Assembly (NCBI GenBank): GCA_965246835.1
Contig: CBDFFQ010000001.1
Location: 1,550,001 to 1,614,000 of the forward strand
Length of the DNA: 64,000 bases
Direction of reading: 5' to 3'
Origin: JANPPS01 sp965246835
GTDB lineage: Bacteria; Pseudomonadota; Alphaproteobacteria; Acetobacterales; Acetobacteraceae
Each line of letters opens with the position of its first letter. Positions within the stretch are counted from its first letter, which is position 1. This document shows positions 39,192-47,938 of this stretch, one piece after another. The notes below the pieces were generated by a model, which saw only the letters and a list, made by a program, of their open reading frames with translations, made no database searches and was not told where the DNA came from. Both the position numbers and the translations under genes were made by a program.

Positions 39192-40819
39192 TCGCCATCG
39201 ACGGCCTCTCCGTCCGCCTGCCCCCAGGCGCCGACCGGCCCCTCGCGCTCGACCGGCTCGACCTTACCGTGGCGGCTGGCGAGGTCGTGTGCCTCGTCGG
39301 CGAAAGCGGCTCCGGCAAGTCCATGCTGGCCTCCGCCATCCTCCGCCTCCTGCCCCCCGGCGTCACGGTCGCCGCCGGCCGCATCGCGCTCGACGGCCAG
39401 GATTTGCTGACGCTGCGGGACCCGGACATGCGCCGGGTCCGGGGGCCGCGGATCGGGATGGTGTTCCAGGACGCGATGACGGCGCTCAACCCCCTGCACC
39501 GCGTGGGGGACCAGGTCGCAGAACCCTTCCGCACCCACACCGGCCTCACCCCCACCGCCATCCGCAGCCGCGTCTTGTCCCTGTTCGAGCAGGTCGGCCT
39601 GCCGGACCCGCCCGCCATCGCCCGCGCCTACGTCCACCAGCTCAGCGGCGGCCAGCGCCAGCGTGTCGGCATCGCCATGGCCCTGGCGCTGGAGCCCGAG
39701 CTCCTGATCGCCGACGAACCCACCACCGCGCTGGACGTCACCACCCAGGCCCAGGTGCTGACCCTGATGCGGGACCTGCAACGCCGCCGGGGCACGGCGC
39801 TGCTGTTCATCACCCATGATTTCGGCGTGGTGGCCGAGATCGCGGACCGCGTCGCCGTGCTGCGCCAGGGCACCCTGGTCGAAACCGGCCCGGCAGCGGA
39901 CGTGCTGGACCGGCCGCAGCACCCCTACACCCGGGCCCTGATCGCCGCCGTCCCGCCTTTGGTGCCCGCCGACCCCCGCCCGGTGTCGGACGACGCGATC
40001 CTGGTGGTAACCGGCCTCGGCAAGACCTACCCCGGCCGCGCCGTCCGCGCCCTCGATGACGTCAGCCTCGAGCTGCCGAGGGGCGGCACCCTGGGTGTGG
40101 TCGGCGAAAGCGGCTCCGGCAAAAGCACTTTGGCCCGCTGCCTCCTCCGCCTCGTGGCGCCGGACCAGGGCTCCATCACGCTGGACGGCGCCGACCTGCT
40201 GCACATGGACCGCCGCGCCGCCGCCAAGCGCATCCAGATGGTGTTCCAGGACCCCTACGGCTCCCTGAACCCCCGCCGCCGCGTGGGCGCGCTGATCGCC
40301 CAAGGCCCGATGCTGCACGGCATGGCCCGCGCCCCCGCCCTGGCCCGCGCCCGCGAGCTGCTCACCCTCGTCGCCCTCTCGCCCGACGCCATGGACCGCT
40401 ACCCGCACGAGTTCAGCGGCGGCCAACGCCAGCGCATCGCCCTCGCCCGCGCTTTGGCGCTCGAGCCCGCGGTCCTGGTCGCGGACGAACCGGTCTCGGC
40501 GCTGGACGTTTCGGTGCAGGCGCAGGTGCTCGCTTTGCTGGCGGACCTGCGCACCCGGCTCGGCCTGTCGATGCTGTTCGTGACCCATGACCTTCGCGTC
40601 GCCGGCCGCATCTGCGACCGCGTGGCCGTCATGCAGGACGGCCGCGTGGTCGAGCAGGGCCCCACGGCCGAGGTCTTCCTCCGCCCCCGCCACGCCTACA
40701 CGCGGGCCCTTTTGGCCGCCGTGCCGGGCCGCACCTGGGTGCCCGGCCTTCCCGACCCCGTCACCCCCGGGCTCGACCCGGGTGAGAGCCGGGACACTGC
40801 CATCCGGAGAGTGAAGTGA
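39188..40819 (+). CDS. Fused DppD-DppF ABC ATPase
   Basis: A 543-aa protein with two complete ATPase domains in one chain, replacing the separate DppD and DppF. Walker A motifs are GESGSGKS at 38-45 and 306-313. The signatures are LSGGQRQRVGIAMALALEPE and FSGGQRQRIALARALALEPA, and Walker B motifs are LLIADEPTTALD and VLVADEPVSALD. A GTG start overlaps the previous stop (GTGA). An oligopeptide-type C-terminal extension (HPYTRALIAAVP) follows each domain. Fused forms are common in peptide importers of proteobacteria. Confidence 0.93.
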   Translation: MIAIDGLSVRLPPGADRPLALDRLDLTVAAGEVVCLVGESGSGKSMLASAILRLLPPGVTVAAGRIALDGQDLLTLRDPDMRRVRGPRIGMVFQDAMTALNPLHRVGDQVAEPFRTHTGLTPTAIRSRVLSLFEQVGLPDPPAIARAYVHQLSGGQRQRVGIAMALALEPELLIADEPTTALDVTTQAQVLTLMRDLQRRRGTALLFITHDFGVVAEIADRVAVLRQGTLVETGPAADVLDRPQHPYTRALIAAVPPLVPADPRPVSDDAILVVTGLGKTYPGRAVRALDDVSLELPRGGTLGVVGESGSGKSTLARCLLRLVAPDQGSITLDGADLLHMDRRAAAKRIQMVFQDPYGSLNPRRRVGALIAQGPMLHGMARAPALARARELLTLVALSPDAMDRYPHEFSGGQRQRIALARALALEPAVLVADEPVSALDVSVQAQVLALLADLRTRLGLSMLFVTHDLRVAGRICDRVAVMQDGRVVEQGPTAEVFLRPRHAYTRALLAAVPGRTWVPGLPDPVTPGLDPGESRDTAIRRVK

Positions 40820-42009
40820 CACCCATCGCGCAATTAGCCGCCCACCTGGCCGACCGCCTCGCCACCCGCCTGGCGGATCGCGCCCCCGCCCATGACCGGG
40901 ACAGCCTGTTCCCGCACGCGGACTGGCAGGACCTGCACACCGAAGGCTACCTCCGCCTGGTGATCCCCCGCGCCTATGGCGGCGCCGGCGCCGGGCTGCT
41001 GGACATGGTGATCGCCCAGGAACGCCTGGGCCGCGGCTCCGCCAGCACGGCGCTGGGCGCGGGCATGCTGATCGGCGTGCTGGGCCGCGCAGTCTCGCTC
41101 CGCACATGGCCGGAACCGATCCTCGCAGCCATCTGCCGCGAACTCGCGACCCAAGGCGGCGGCATCAACAATTGCGTGACCGAAACGGAGCTCGGCAGCA
41201 TCTCCCGCGGCGGCACCCCCGCCACCGCCGCCACCCCGGCCCCCGGCGGCTGGCGCATCACCGGCCACAAGATCTTCGTCACCGCCGCCCCGGCGCTCCG
41301 CTTCCTCGTCACCGGCATCACCCTGCCCCCCACACCGGACGCGCCGCACGGCATGATGGCCAGCGCCATCGTCCGCCACGATGCCCCGGGCCTCAGGATC
41401 GAACGGACCTGGATCGGCGCCCTGGCCCTCCGCAGCGCCGGGAACGAGGACGTGTTCTACGATGACGTGTTCGTCGCCGATGACTGGGTCGTGGAGCGCC
41501 GCGCGATCGGCGCCCCCGCCCCGGGTGGCCCCACCGCCAATTTCTGGGCTCTGCCGATCGCCGCCGTCTATCTCGGCGTCGGCCAGGCGGCGCTGGAGGC
41601 CGCGTCGGAGTATGCGCTCAATCGCATCCCCCCCTCGCTCGGCAAACCGATCGCCAGCCAGCCGCACATCCAGCAGATGCTGGGCGGCATGCAGATCGCC
41701 CTCGACGGCGCCCGCTCCGTCCTGCACGACGTCGCCCGCGGCTACGATGCCGGCGCGGCGGACGGCGCACGCATCGCCACCGCCAAGATGCTCTGCGTGA
41801 ACGCCGCCTGCGATGTCACCGAAACGGCCCTGCGCGTCGCCGTCGGCTTCAGCCTCACGCCCGCTTTGCCGCTGGAACGCTATTTCCGCGATGCCCGCGC
41901 CGGCCTATTCGCCCCGCCCCAAGACGACCTGGCCCTCGGCATCGCCGGCCGCGCGGCCCTGACGGCCGCTTCATCCACAGCCTCCGATACACCGTCGCCC
42001 CGGGCTTGA
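40816..42009 (+). CDS. Acyl-CoA dehydrogenase-like flavoprotein
   Basis: A 397-aa protein of the acyl-CoA dehydrogenase superfamily, starting with GTG in a GTGA overlap. Typical parts are YLRLVIPRAYGGAGAGLLDM, NNCVTETELGS, ITGHKIFVTAAP and the C-terminal FAD-binding helices. The active-site Glu of true dehydrogenases is not evident, and monooxygenase relatives (SfnB/DszC type) have this layout, so FMN/FAD-dependent oxygenation is an alternative. Being the last gene of a peptide-type importer operon, it probably oxidises the imported compound. The final residues SDTPSPRA and the stop are encoded by an intergenic inverted repeat that has become part of the gene. Confidence 0.85.
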   Translation: MTPIAQLAAHLADRLATRLADRAPAHDRDSLFPHADWQDLHTEGYLRLVIPRAYGGAGAGLLDMVIAQERLGRGSASTALGAGMLIGVLGRAVSLRTWPEPILAAICRELATQGGGINNCVTETELGSISRGGTPATAATPAPGGWRITGHKIFVTAAPALRFLVTGITLPPTPDAPHGMMASAIVRHDAPGLRIERTWIGALALRSAGNEDVFYDDVFVADDWVVERRAIGAPAPGGPTANFWALPIAAVYLGVGQAALEAASEYALNRIPPSLGKPIASQPHIQQMLGGMQIALDGARSVLHDVARGYDAGAADGARIATAKMLCVNAACDVTETALRVAVGFSLTPALPLERYFRDARAGLFAPPQDDLALGIAGRAALTAASSTASDTPSPRA

Positions 42010-42113
42010 CCTGGGGTCCCGCTTTCGTAGCGGCGTTAGGCGAGACGCTCCCGAATCAAACCCAGGTCTGAGCCGCAAGAAGCGGGACCCCGGGTCAAGC
42101 CCGGGGCGACGGT
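41991..42113. repeat. GC-rich inverted repeat, family B, copy 1
   Basis: Left arm 41991-42024 begins ACCGTCGCCCCGGGCTTGAC; right arm 42080-42113 is its reverse complement with 33 of 34 positions matching. The left arm supplies the stop codon of the acyl-CoA dehydrogenase-like gene. Further copies lie at 42166-42291 and 62944-63213. Confidence 0.9.
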
Positions 42114-42165
42114 ATGATGTCGAGGCTTGGACGCGGCTGACAGGGGGGCTGGGCCTACCTTCACC

Positions 42166-42291
42166 ACCGTCGCCCCGGGCTTGACCCGGGGTCCCGCTTC
42201 CGTCGCGGCTCAGGGCGGGGTGGGGAACAGGCCCAGTGCCACTCCAGCCGGTTCCAGGGCCGACTCCCCAGGTCAAGCCCGAGGCGACGAT
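42166..42291. repeat. GC-rich inverted repeat, family B, copy 2
   Basis: Left arm 42166-42199 is identical in design to copy 1. The weaker right arm (42271-42291) contains GGTCAAGCCCGAGGCGACGA and encodes, on the minus strand, the last residues and stop of the KDPG aldolase gene. The two copies fill the whole gap between convergent genes. Confidence 0.85.
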
Positions 42292-42929
42292 GTGACCGGA
42301 GGAGATCGGCCATCCCCCATCGCCAACCGCGCCCGCTCCGTAATCCCCGCCCAATTGCCCGCCGCGACATCGGCCGCCGGCGCCAGCCACGAGCCGCCCA
42401 CCGCCACCACGTTCGGCAGCGCCAGATACGCCCCCATGTTCGCCGCCGTGATCCCGCCCGTCGGGTTGAACCGCGCCGCCGGGAACGGCCCGGCCAGCGC
42501 CCGCAGCATGCCGGCGCCCCCCACCTGCTCCGCCGGGAACAGCTTGACCGTCGTGAACCCGCGATCGAGCGCCGCCATCAGCTCGGACGCCGTGGCAATG
42601 CCCGGCACGAACGGCACGCCGAGGTCACGCGCCGCGTCCAGCAAGACCGGGGTCGCGCCCGGGCTGAATGCGAATGGCAGGCGGAGGCGCCGCGCCAGTT
42701 CGAGGTCCTGCACCCTCAGCACCGTGCCGAGGCCCACGATCGCGCCGGGCACCTCCGCCTGGATCGCTTCGGCCGCCCCGGCCCCGGCTGCCGTCCGCAG
42801 CGTGATCTCGAGCGTGCGCACCCCACCCGCCAGCAACGCCCGGGCGAGCGGCACGGCGTCCTCCGCCCGCTCGATCGTCAGCACCGCCACCAGCCGGGCC
42901 GCGCGCAGAAGGTCGTCGAGTGCGGTCAT
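42273..42929 (-). CDS. eda: 2-dehydro-3-deoxy-phosphogluconate (KDPG) aldolase
   Basis: Class I aldolase that splits KDPG, or its galacto form, into pyruvate and glyceraldehyde 3-phosphate. The Schiff-base lysine is Lys129 in FTTVKLFPAE and the general base is Glu41 in RTLEITLRT. Length (218 aa) is normal. Its start overlaps the KDG kinase stop by four bases, so it ends the minus-strand sugar-acid operon. The last residues, VTSSPRA, derive from the adjacent repeat rather than from the ancestral gene end. Confidence 0.94.
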   Translation of the reverse strand: MTALDDLLRAARLVAVLTIERAEDAVPLARALLAGGVRTLEITLRTAAGAGAAEAIQAEVPGAIVGLGTVLRVQDLELARRLRLPFAFSPGATPVLLDAARDLGVPFVPGIATASELMAALDRGFTTVKLFPAEQVGGAGMLRALAGPFPAARFNPTGGITAANMGAYLALPNVVAVGGSWLAPAADVAAGNWAGITERARLAMGDGRSPPVTSSPRA

Positions 42930-43831
42930 GGGGCCTCGCTGAACGGAAGGGGCATGGCGTCACGCGGGATGATGGCGCCGCGATGGCGGACCACGGCGCC
43001 GGCCAGATGATGCCCGGCCCGCACCGCGGCCTCCGGCACCGCACCACGCAGCCGGGCAGCCAGATAGGCCGCGGCGAAGCTGTCCCCGGCGGCCGTCGTG
43101 TCGATCACGTCCGGCACCGGCGGCGCCTCCACCAGCCCGCCCCCGACCAAACAGGCCGGGGTCGCGAGCTTGACCACGATCTCGGCCACCCCGGCCGCCT
43201 GCAACTCGCGATGGATCGCCCCGGCATCGGACGTGCCAAACAGCGGCAACCAATCCTCCACGCTCGCGAACACCAGATCCGCCTGCCGGAACGCGGCCGC
43301 GAACGCCGTCCGCGCGACCGCCAGGTCCGGCCAGGCACGCGCCCGGAAATTAGTGTCGAACGCCACAACCGTGCCGCCCTGGCGCGCCCGGGCCAGCAGC
43401 GCGAATAGCCGCTCCCGGTCCGCGAACAGCGACAGCGTGATCCCCGAAAAATAGATCGTGCCGGCGCCGAGCAGCCCGGCCTCCAGCGCCGCCGTCTCCG
43501 GCAGGTCGAACAGCTGCCGCACCGGTGCGCTGTCCCGCCAGTGGTAAAAAACCCGCTCGCCCGCCGCGTCCGTCCGGATCAAATACAGGCCCGGCAATCG
43601 CCCCGGCACCCGCGCCACCAGCCCCGTCCCGATTCCTTCCCCACGCCAGGCCGCCACCATCTCGTCGCTGAACGCATCGGTGCCGAGCGCGGTCACGTAT
43701 TCGACGGGAATGCCCAGCCGGGCCAGATACAGCGCGGTGTTGAGCGTGTCGCCGCCGAAGCTGCGGGTCAGCGTGCCGTCCGGATGCTCCGACAGCTCGA
43801 TCATGCACTCGCCGAGGCAGGCGACCCGCAT
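42926..43831 (-). CDS. kdgK: 2-keto-3-deoxygluconate kinase (PfkB family)
   Basis: Sugar kinase of 301 aa that phosphorylates 2-keto-3-deoxy sugar acids before aldolase cleavage. The N-terminus MRVACLGECMIEL and the loop FGGDTLNTALYLARLG are KdgK-like. The catalytic base is Asp250 in DTTAAGDSFAAAY. Coupling with the KDPG aldolase gene (four-base overlap) makes the substrate assignment strong. The ATPase gene of a sugar importer lies five bases upstream. Confidence 0.9.
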   Translation of the reverse strand: MRVACLGECMIELSEHPDGTLTRSFGGDTLNTALYLARLGIPVEYVTALGTDAFSDEMVAAWRGEGIGTGLVARVPGRLPGLYLIRTDAAGERVFYHWRDSAPVRQLFDLPETAALEAGLLGAGTIYFSGITLSLFADRERLFALLARARQGGTVVAFDTNFRARAWPDLAVARTAFAAAFRQADLVFASVEDWLPLFGTSDAGAIHRELQAAGVAEIVVKLATPACLVGGGLVEAPPVPDVIDTTAAGDSFAAAYLAARLRGAVPEAAVRAGHHLAGAVVRHRGAIIPRDAMPLPFSEAP

Positions 43832-43836
43832 TCCCG

Positions 43837-44970
43837 TCAGACCCGCAGCCCCGTGGTGGCAGAAAAGAACACGGCCCCGCTCAGATCCGGTTGCAACGCG
43901 ACCGGGGCGCCGGGGCGGAGCGCGCTATAGCCGGGGCTTGTGGCCATGACCTCGTCCCGGGCCTGGCCCTCCTCCTCATGCCCGGTCCGCACCGTGTCGA
44001 GCCGGACGGTGATCAGCGATTCCGCGCCGATCTGCTCGACCATTGTGACCACCCCCGCCAGCGCCCCCGCCGTGCCGGCCGGCACCAAATGTAGCGCGCT
44101 GGGGCGGATGCCGACCAGCACCGGCCCGGCGGCGTCGGCCGCCAACGCGGCGCCGCCCAGATGCAGCCCCGCCGGCCCGGCTTCCGCCAGCAGCAGGTTC
44201 ATGGGCGGCGTGCCGATGAACCGCGCGACATAGGTGTTGACGGGGTCGGTATAGATGTCCCGCGGCGCACCGACCTGCTGCACCACCCCGTCCCGCATCA
44301 GGGCGATGGTCGTGCCCATCGTCATCGCCTCGATCTGGTCATGCGTGACATAGACGAAGGTGCCGCCCACCTGGCCATGCAGCTTCACGATCTCCGCCCG
44401 CATGGCGGTGCGCAGCTTGGCATCCAGGTTCGACAGCGGCTCGTCCATCAGGAACACCTGCGGCTTGCGCACCATCGCGCGCCCCAGCGCCACACGCTGC
44501 CGCTGCCCGCCCGAGAGCGTTTTCGGCAATTGTTCAAGCATCGGCGTCAGCGCCAGGATCTCCGCCGTCCGCGCCACGAGCTCCGCCACCTCCGGCGAGC
44601 GTTCGATGCGCCGCTTGGCCAGTTGGCCAATGCCGGGAATGTGGAACCACCAGCGATGCTGCCGCATGATCAGCGGAAAGGTGATGTTCCGCCGCACGCT
44701 CATGTGCGGATACAGCGCGTAGGACTGGAACACGAACGCCATGTCCCGCGCACTCGGCGGCTTCTGGTCGATCCGCTCGCCATCCAACCTGATCTCTCCG
44801 GATGTCAGCGTCTCGAGCCCCGCCAGCATGCGAAGTAAGGTGGATTTGCCGCAGCCGGACGGGCCGAGCAGGACCAGGAACTCGCCATCCGGCACGGACA
44901 GGGTGATGTCCCGCACCGCGGCCTTCGGCCCGTACATCCGGGTCACGCCCTGCAGCTCGATGGCGGCCAT
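43837..44970 (-). CDS. Sugar ABC importer ATPase, UgpC/MalK type
   Basis: A 377-aa ATPase of the CUT1 sugar-import class. Walker A is GPSGCGKS (36-43), the signature is LSGGQRQRVALGRAM, Walker B is VFLMDEPLSNLDAKLR. The C-terminal TOBE-like regulatory part starts near LVGIRPSALHLVP. A roughly 20-residue insertion after the Q-loop (around RQHRWWFHIPGIGQLAKRR) is unusual for MalK relatives. It serves the two permeases encoded just upstream. Confidence 0.92.
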   Translation of the reverse strand: MAAIELQGVTRMYGPKAAVRDITLSVPDGEFLVLLGPSGCGKSTLLRMLAGLETLTSGEIRLDGERIDQKPPSARDMAFVFQSYALYPHMSVRRNITFPLIMRQHRWWFHIPGIGQLAKRRIERSPEVAELVARTAEILALTPMLEQLPKTLSGGQRQRVALGRAMVRKPQVFLMDEPLSNLDAKLRTAMRAEIVKLHGQVGGTFVYVTHDQIEAMTMGTTIALMRDGVVQQVGAPRDIYTDPVNTYVARFIGTPPMNLLLAEAGPAGLHLGGAALAADAAGPVLVGIRPSALHLVPAGTAGALAGVVTMVEQIGAESLITVRLDTVRTGHEEEGQARDEVMATSPGYSALRPGAPVALQPDLSGAVFFSATTGLRV

Positions 44971-44973
44971 GGC

Positions 44974-45786
44974 CTATCCCTTCACGGCGCCGGCGGTCAT
45001 GCCGGCCACCACATAACGCTGCACGAACAAGTAGAACACGACGGCCGGCACCGTGTAGATCAAGCCGACCGCCATCACCGAATGCACCGGCGTGCTGAGC
45101 TCCCCCACGAAGCTCGCGAGCCCCACGGAGGCCGGGCGCAATGCCTCGTCACTGATCAGCGTGGTGGCCAGCACGTATTCGTTCCAGCCATGGAAGAACG
45201 CGATCACCGCGCAGGCCGCGAGCGACGGCGCCACCAGCGGCAGCACGATCGACAGCACGATGCCGATCCGGGTGCAGCCATCGATGGTCGCGGCCTCCTC
45301 CACATCGATCGGCACGCCATCGATGGCGCCCTTCAGCATCCAGGTGATGACCGGGACGGTGAAGGCGGTGTTCGCCAGGATCAGCCCCAGCAGCGTGTTG
45401 AGCAACCCGAGCTGCGCGAAGATGGCATAGAGCGGCACCACCAGCATCGCCTCCGGCAGCATCTGCGTCGCGAACAGGCCGAGGCCCGCGAGCCCCTTGC
45501 CCCGGAACCGAAAGCGGGACAGCGCATAGGCCGGAAAGATCGCCAGCCCCAGGCTCAGCACCGTGGTCCCCGCCGCGATCACCGCGCTGTTGCGGAGCCA
45601 GGTGCCGACCGGGATGGTGCGGAACGCCTCGGCATACACGCCGATCTCACTCCAATCCGGCAGCCCAAGCGGCGGCGTCGCGAACAAAGCGGCGGACGGC
45701 GTCAGCGAGGTCACCAGCATCCAATACAGCGGGAACCCTGACGCCAACAGGATCAGGATCACGGCCGGGATGCGCACGAATTTCAT
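44974..45786 (-). CDS. Sugar ABC importer permease, MalG type
   Basis: A 270-aa membrane protein with about six segments. MalG-type features are the N-terminal signal anchor MKFVRIPAVILILLASGFPL, the EAA loop DVEEAATIDGCTRIGIVLSI with LPLVAPSLAACAVIAF after it, and the terminal repeat FVQRYVVAGMTAGAVKG. The ATG overlaps the stop of the MalF-type gene by four bases. It forms the channel with that subunit. Confidence 0.92.
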   Translation of the reverse strand: MKFVRIPAVILILLASGFPLYWMLVTSLTPSAALFATPPLGLPDWSEIGVYAEAFRTIPVGTWLRNSAVIAAGTTVLSLGLAIFPAYALSRFRFRGKGLAGLGLFATQMLPEAMLVVPLYAIFAQLGLLNTLLGLILANTAFTVPVITWMLKGAIDGVPIDVEEAATIDGCTRIGIVLSIVLPLVAPSLAACAVIAFFHGWNEYVLATTLISDEALRPASVGLASFVGELSTPVHSVMAVGLIYTVPAVVFYLFVQRYVVAGMTAGAVKG

Positions 45787-46670
45787 CGCGCGGCCGCTCG
45801 TTCGGCCCGCCGGGTCAGCACGAAATAGACGGAGGTCACCGCCAGCGCGACCACCACGCCCACCATGCCGACCGCCGCGGCCTGGCCCAGATCGCGATAC
45901 ACGAACCCCTCCCGATACAGCTTGATCACCAGCGTCTCCGTGGCGCCGATCGGGCCGCCCTGGGTCATGAGCCAGATCAGGTCGAAGCGCCGGATGGACC
46001 AGATCGTGAGGAACAACGACAGCAGCGCGACGCTGGGCCGGATCGTGGGCCACACCACGGCGCCGAAGATGCTGAGCCGGTCCGCGCCATCGATGGTCGC
46101 GGCCTCCTTCAGCTCGGCGGACACCCCCTGCAGCGCCGCCAGGATCACCACGGCGGCGAAAGGAAAGATCTGCCAGACCGTGGTCAGCAGGATCGCCGGC
46201 AACGCCAAGCCCGGCGTATCGAGCCAGTTCTCGGCGCCCGCCGCGAACCCCAGGCTGCGCAGCCCCCAGCCGAACACGCCATATTGCGCGTTAAACATCC
46301 ACACGAAGATCAACGCCACAGCCACCGGCGGCGCCGCCCACGGCACCGTCACCAGCGCCCGCGCCACCCCCCGGCCCCGGAACGGCGCATCCAGCAGCAA
46401 CGCCGCCAGCAGCCCGAGCCCGATCGCCAGCACCACGCAGGCCACGGTGTAGACCAGGGTCGTCAGCAGCACCGCATGGAAGTCCGGCGCATCGACCAGC
46501 GCGCGATAATTGTCGAGCCCCACGAACGCATGCTCCCGCGGCGACAGCAACGACGTCGCAGTCAGGCTCAGCCCGGCCTCCTGCACCAGCGGCACGCCCT
46601 GGAACAGCAGCAGATACAGCGCGATCGGCGCCAGGAACCAGTACGGCGTCCAGCGTTCGGACGTGTTCAA
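45783..46670 (-). CDS. Sugar ABC importer permease, MalF type
   Basis: A 295-aa membrane protein. It has the usual N-terminal segment (WFLAPIALYLLLFQGVPLVQ) and the EAA loop LKEAATIDGADRLSIFGAVV. The WSIRRFDLIWLMTQGGP pattern near residue 225 is typical of CUT1 permeases. It overlaps the binding-protein gene and the MalG-type gene by four bases each. Confidence 0.92.
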   Translation of the reverse strand: MNTSERWTPYWFLAPIALYLLLFQGVPLVQEAGLSLTATSLLSPREHAFVGLDNYRALVDAPDFHAVLLTTLVYTVACVVLAIGLGLLAALLLDAPFRGRGVARALVTVPWAAPPVAVALIFVWMFNAQYGVFGWGLRSLGFAAGAENWLDTPGLALPAILLTTVWQIFPFAAVVILAALQGVSAELKEAATIDGADRLSIFGAVVWPTIRPSVALLSLFLTIWSIRRFDLIWLMTQGGPIGATETLVIKLYREGFVYRDLGQAAAVGMVGVVVALAVTSVYFVLTRRAERAAAR

Positions 46671-47887
46671 CGCTTCAAACGCGCCTGGGCCATCCGCTGC
46701 GCCTCGTCCATCGCGCGCTTCGGGTCCTGCCCGGCCTGCAGCACCCGCAAGGTCTGCTCCAGGACGATCTGCTGCACCTCGGGCGTCTTGACCTCGAAGC
46801 CCTCCACCAGCTGCGGCACGCTGTTCGGCGTCTGCGCGTCATACACCTGCAAATACGGCTCGGCCGCCAGCTCCTCCGCCGTGCGGTCCACCACGGTGGC
46901 CACGTTGCTGGCGCCCAGGATGCGTTGCAGATCGCGCTGCGGGCCCGGCTCCAGCGTCCATTTCAGGAAAGTTTCGGCCGCCGCGCGGTACTTGGTGTTG
47001 GCGTTGATCGTGAGCGGCGCCAGGATCAATCCCTGCGCCTTCGTGGGATACGGCGACGGCGTGCCGATCATCTTGATGGACGGCCCCTGCGCATGGAGGA
47101 TCGCGGCCACCCCGCCATTGTCGATCTCCATCGCGAGCTTGCCCTCCCAGAACATGCGGCGATAGGTCGGCGCGTCCGTGCCCTTCGGCAGCGCGCCGCT
47201 CTCGTAGATGCGCTTATACGCCTCGATCCCGGCCACGACCTCGGGCGCGTTCAGCGTCAGCTCATGCCCGTTCGACCAGCGTCCGCCGAAGCCGAACACG
47301 GCGTTGCACAGATCCTGCCAGAACCCCGGCCGCTCCGCCATCGTGGCCCGGCACGCAAAGCCGTAATTGCCATTCCCCGTCGCCGCCTTCATCGCCGCGA
47401 TGAAATCGTCGAACTTCGCCGGCGGCGTCGCGACCAGGGCCTGGTTCGTGAGCAGACAGTAATTACTGCTCTCGAACGCGACGCCATACCGCTTGCCGCC
47501 GATCACCAGATACTTGTTGGGCGCGGTCAGATTGTATTTGCCGGCCGCCAGCGTCTCATCGAGCGGGAGGATCCGCTTGGCTTCGACCGCGGCATAATAA
47601 TCGATCTGGTCGAACCGCACGAGATCGGGCCCGGCGCCGCCGCCCATCTGAGTGAACACGGTGTTGGCCAAGGAGGAGAACGGCATCCCGATCGGCTGCA
47701 CCTCGATCCGGTCCTGGCTCTTGTTGAACCCGTCCACCCAGACCCGCAGCTTATCGCCGCGCCCGGCCTCACTGAAGGTGGCGCCGGCGAAGCTGATGAC
47801 CTCTTTCGCGCCCTGGGCGATCGCGGGCCGGGCCAACGGCAGGGCGGCGGCGGCCAGGCCGAGCTGGCGGCGGGTAGGACCGGTCAT
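46667..47887 (-). CDS. Sugar ABC importer substrate-binding protein
   Basis: A 406-aa family 1 extracellular solute-binding protein. The leader begins MTGPTRRQLGLAAAALPLAR, with twin arginines that would allow Tat export. Hinge and ligand regions include GAGPDLVRFDQIDYYAAVEA and WEGKLAMEIDNGGVAAI. A strong GGAGG lies a few bases before the ATG. It heads the minus-strand operon leading through the permeases and ATPase to kdgK and eda, so the substrate is probably a sugar acid or its oligomer. A GntR-type operator candidate lies 35-46 bases upstream of the start. Confidence 0.92.
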   Translation of the reverse strand: MTGPTRRQLGLAAAALPLARPAIAQGAKEVISFAGATFSEAGRGDKLRVWVDGFNKSQDRIEVQPIGMPFSSLANTVFTQMGGGAGPDLVRFDQIDYYAAVEAKRILPLDETLAAGKYNLTAPNKYLVIGGKRYGVAFESSNYCLLTNQALVATPPAKFDDFIAAMKAATGNGNYGFACRATMAERPGFWQDLCNAVFGFGGRWSNGHELTLNAPEVVAGIEAYKRIYESGALPKGTDAPTYRRMFWEGKLAMEIDNGGVAAILHAQGPSIKMIGTPSPYPTKAQGLILAPLTINANTKYRAAAETFLKWTLEPGPQRDLQRILGASNVATVVDRTAEELAAEPYLQVYDAQTPNSVPQLVEGFEVKTPEVQQIVLEQTLRVLQAGQDPKRAMDEAQRMAQARLKR

Positions 47888-47921
47888 CGTTTCCTCCGTA
47901 TTTTCTACCCGTTCGCATATC

Positions 47922-47933
47922 GTGATATTTCAC
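47922..47933. promoter_or_regulatory. GntR-type operator candidate upstream of the sugar-import operon
   Basis: GTGATATTTCAC is a perfect GTGA-N4-TCAC inverted repeat. It lies in the 51-base gap between the photolyase-like gene and the binding-protein gene. A near-identical site is at 49849-49860 beside the GntR gene, and the flanks are also similar (both have an ATACGGAG on the minus strand). Confidence 0.6.
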
Positions 47934-47938
47934 CACCG

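Noticed and set aside
41991..42291. CRISPR-like array
   Set aside because: The repeats are inverted, few, and without spacers of uniform length, and no cas genes are present.
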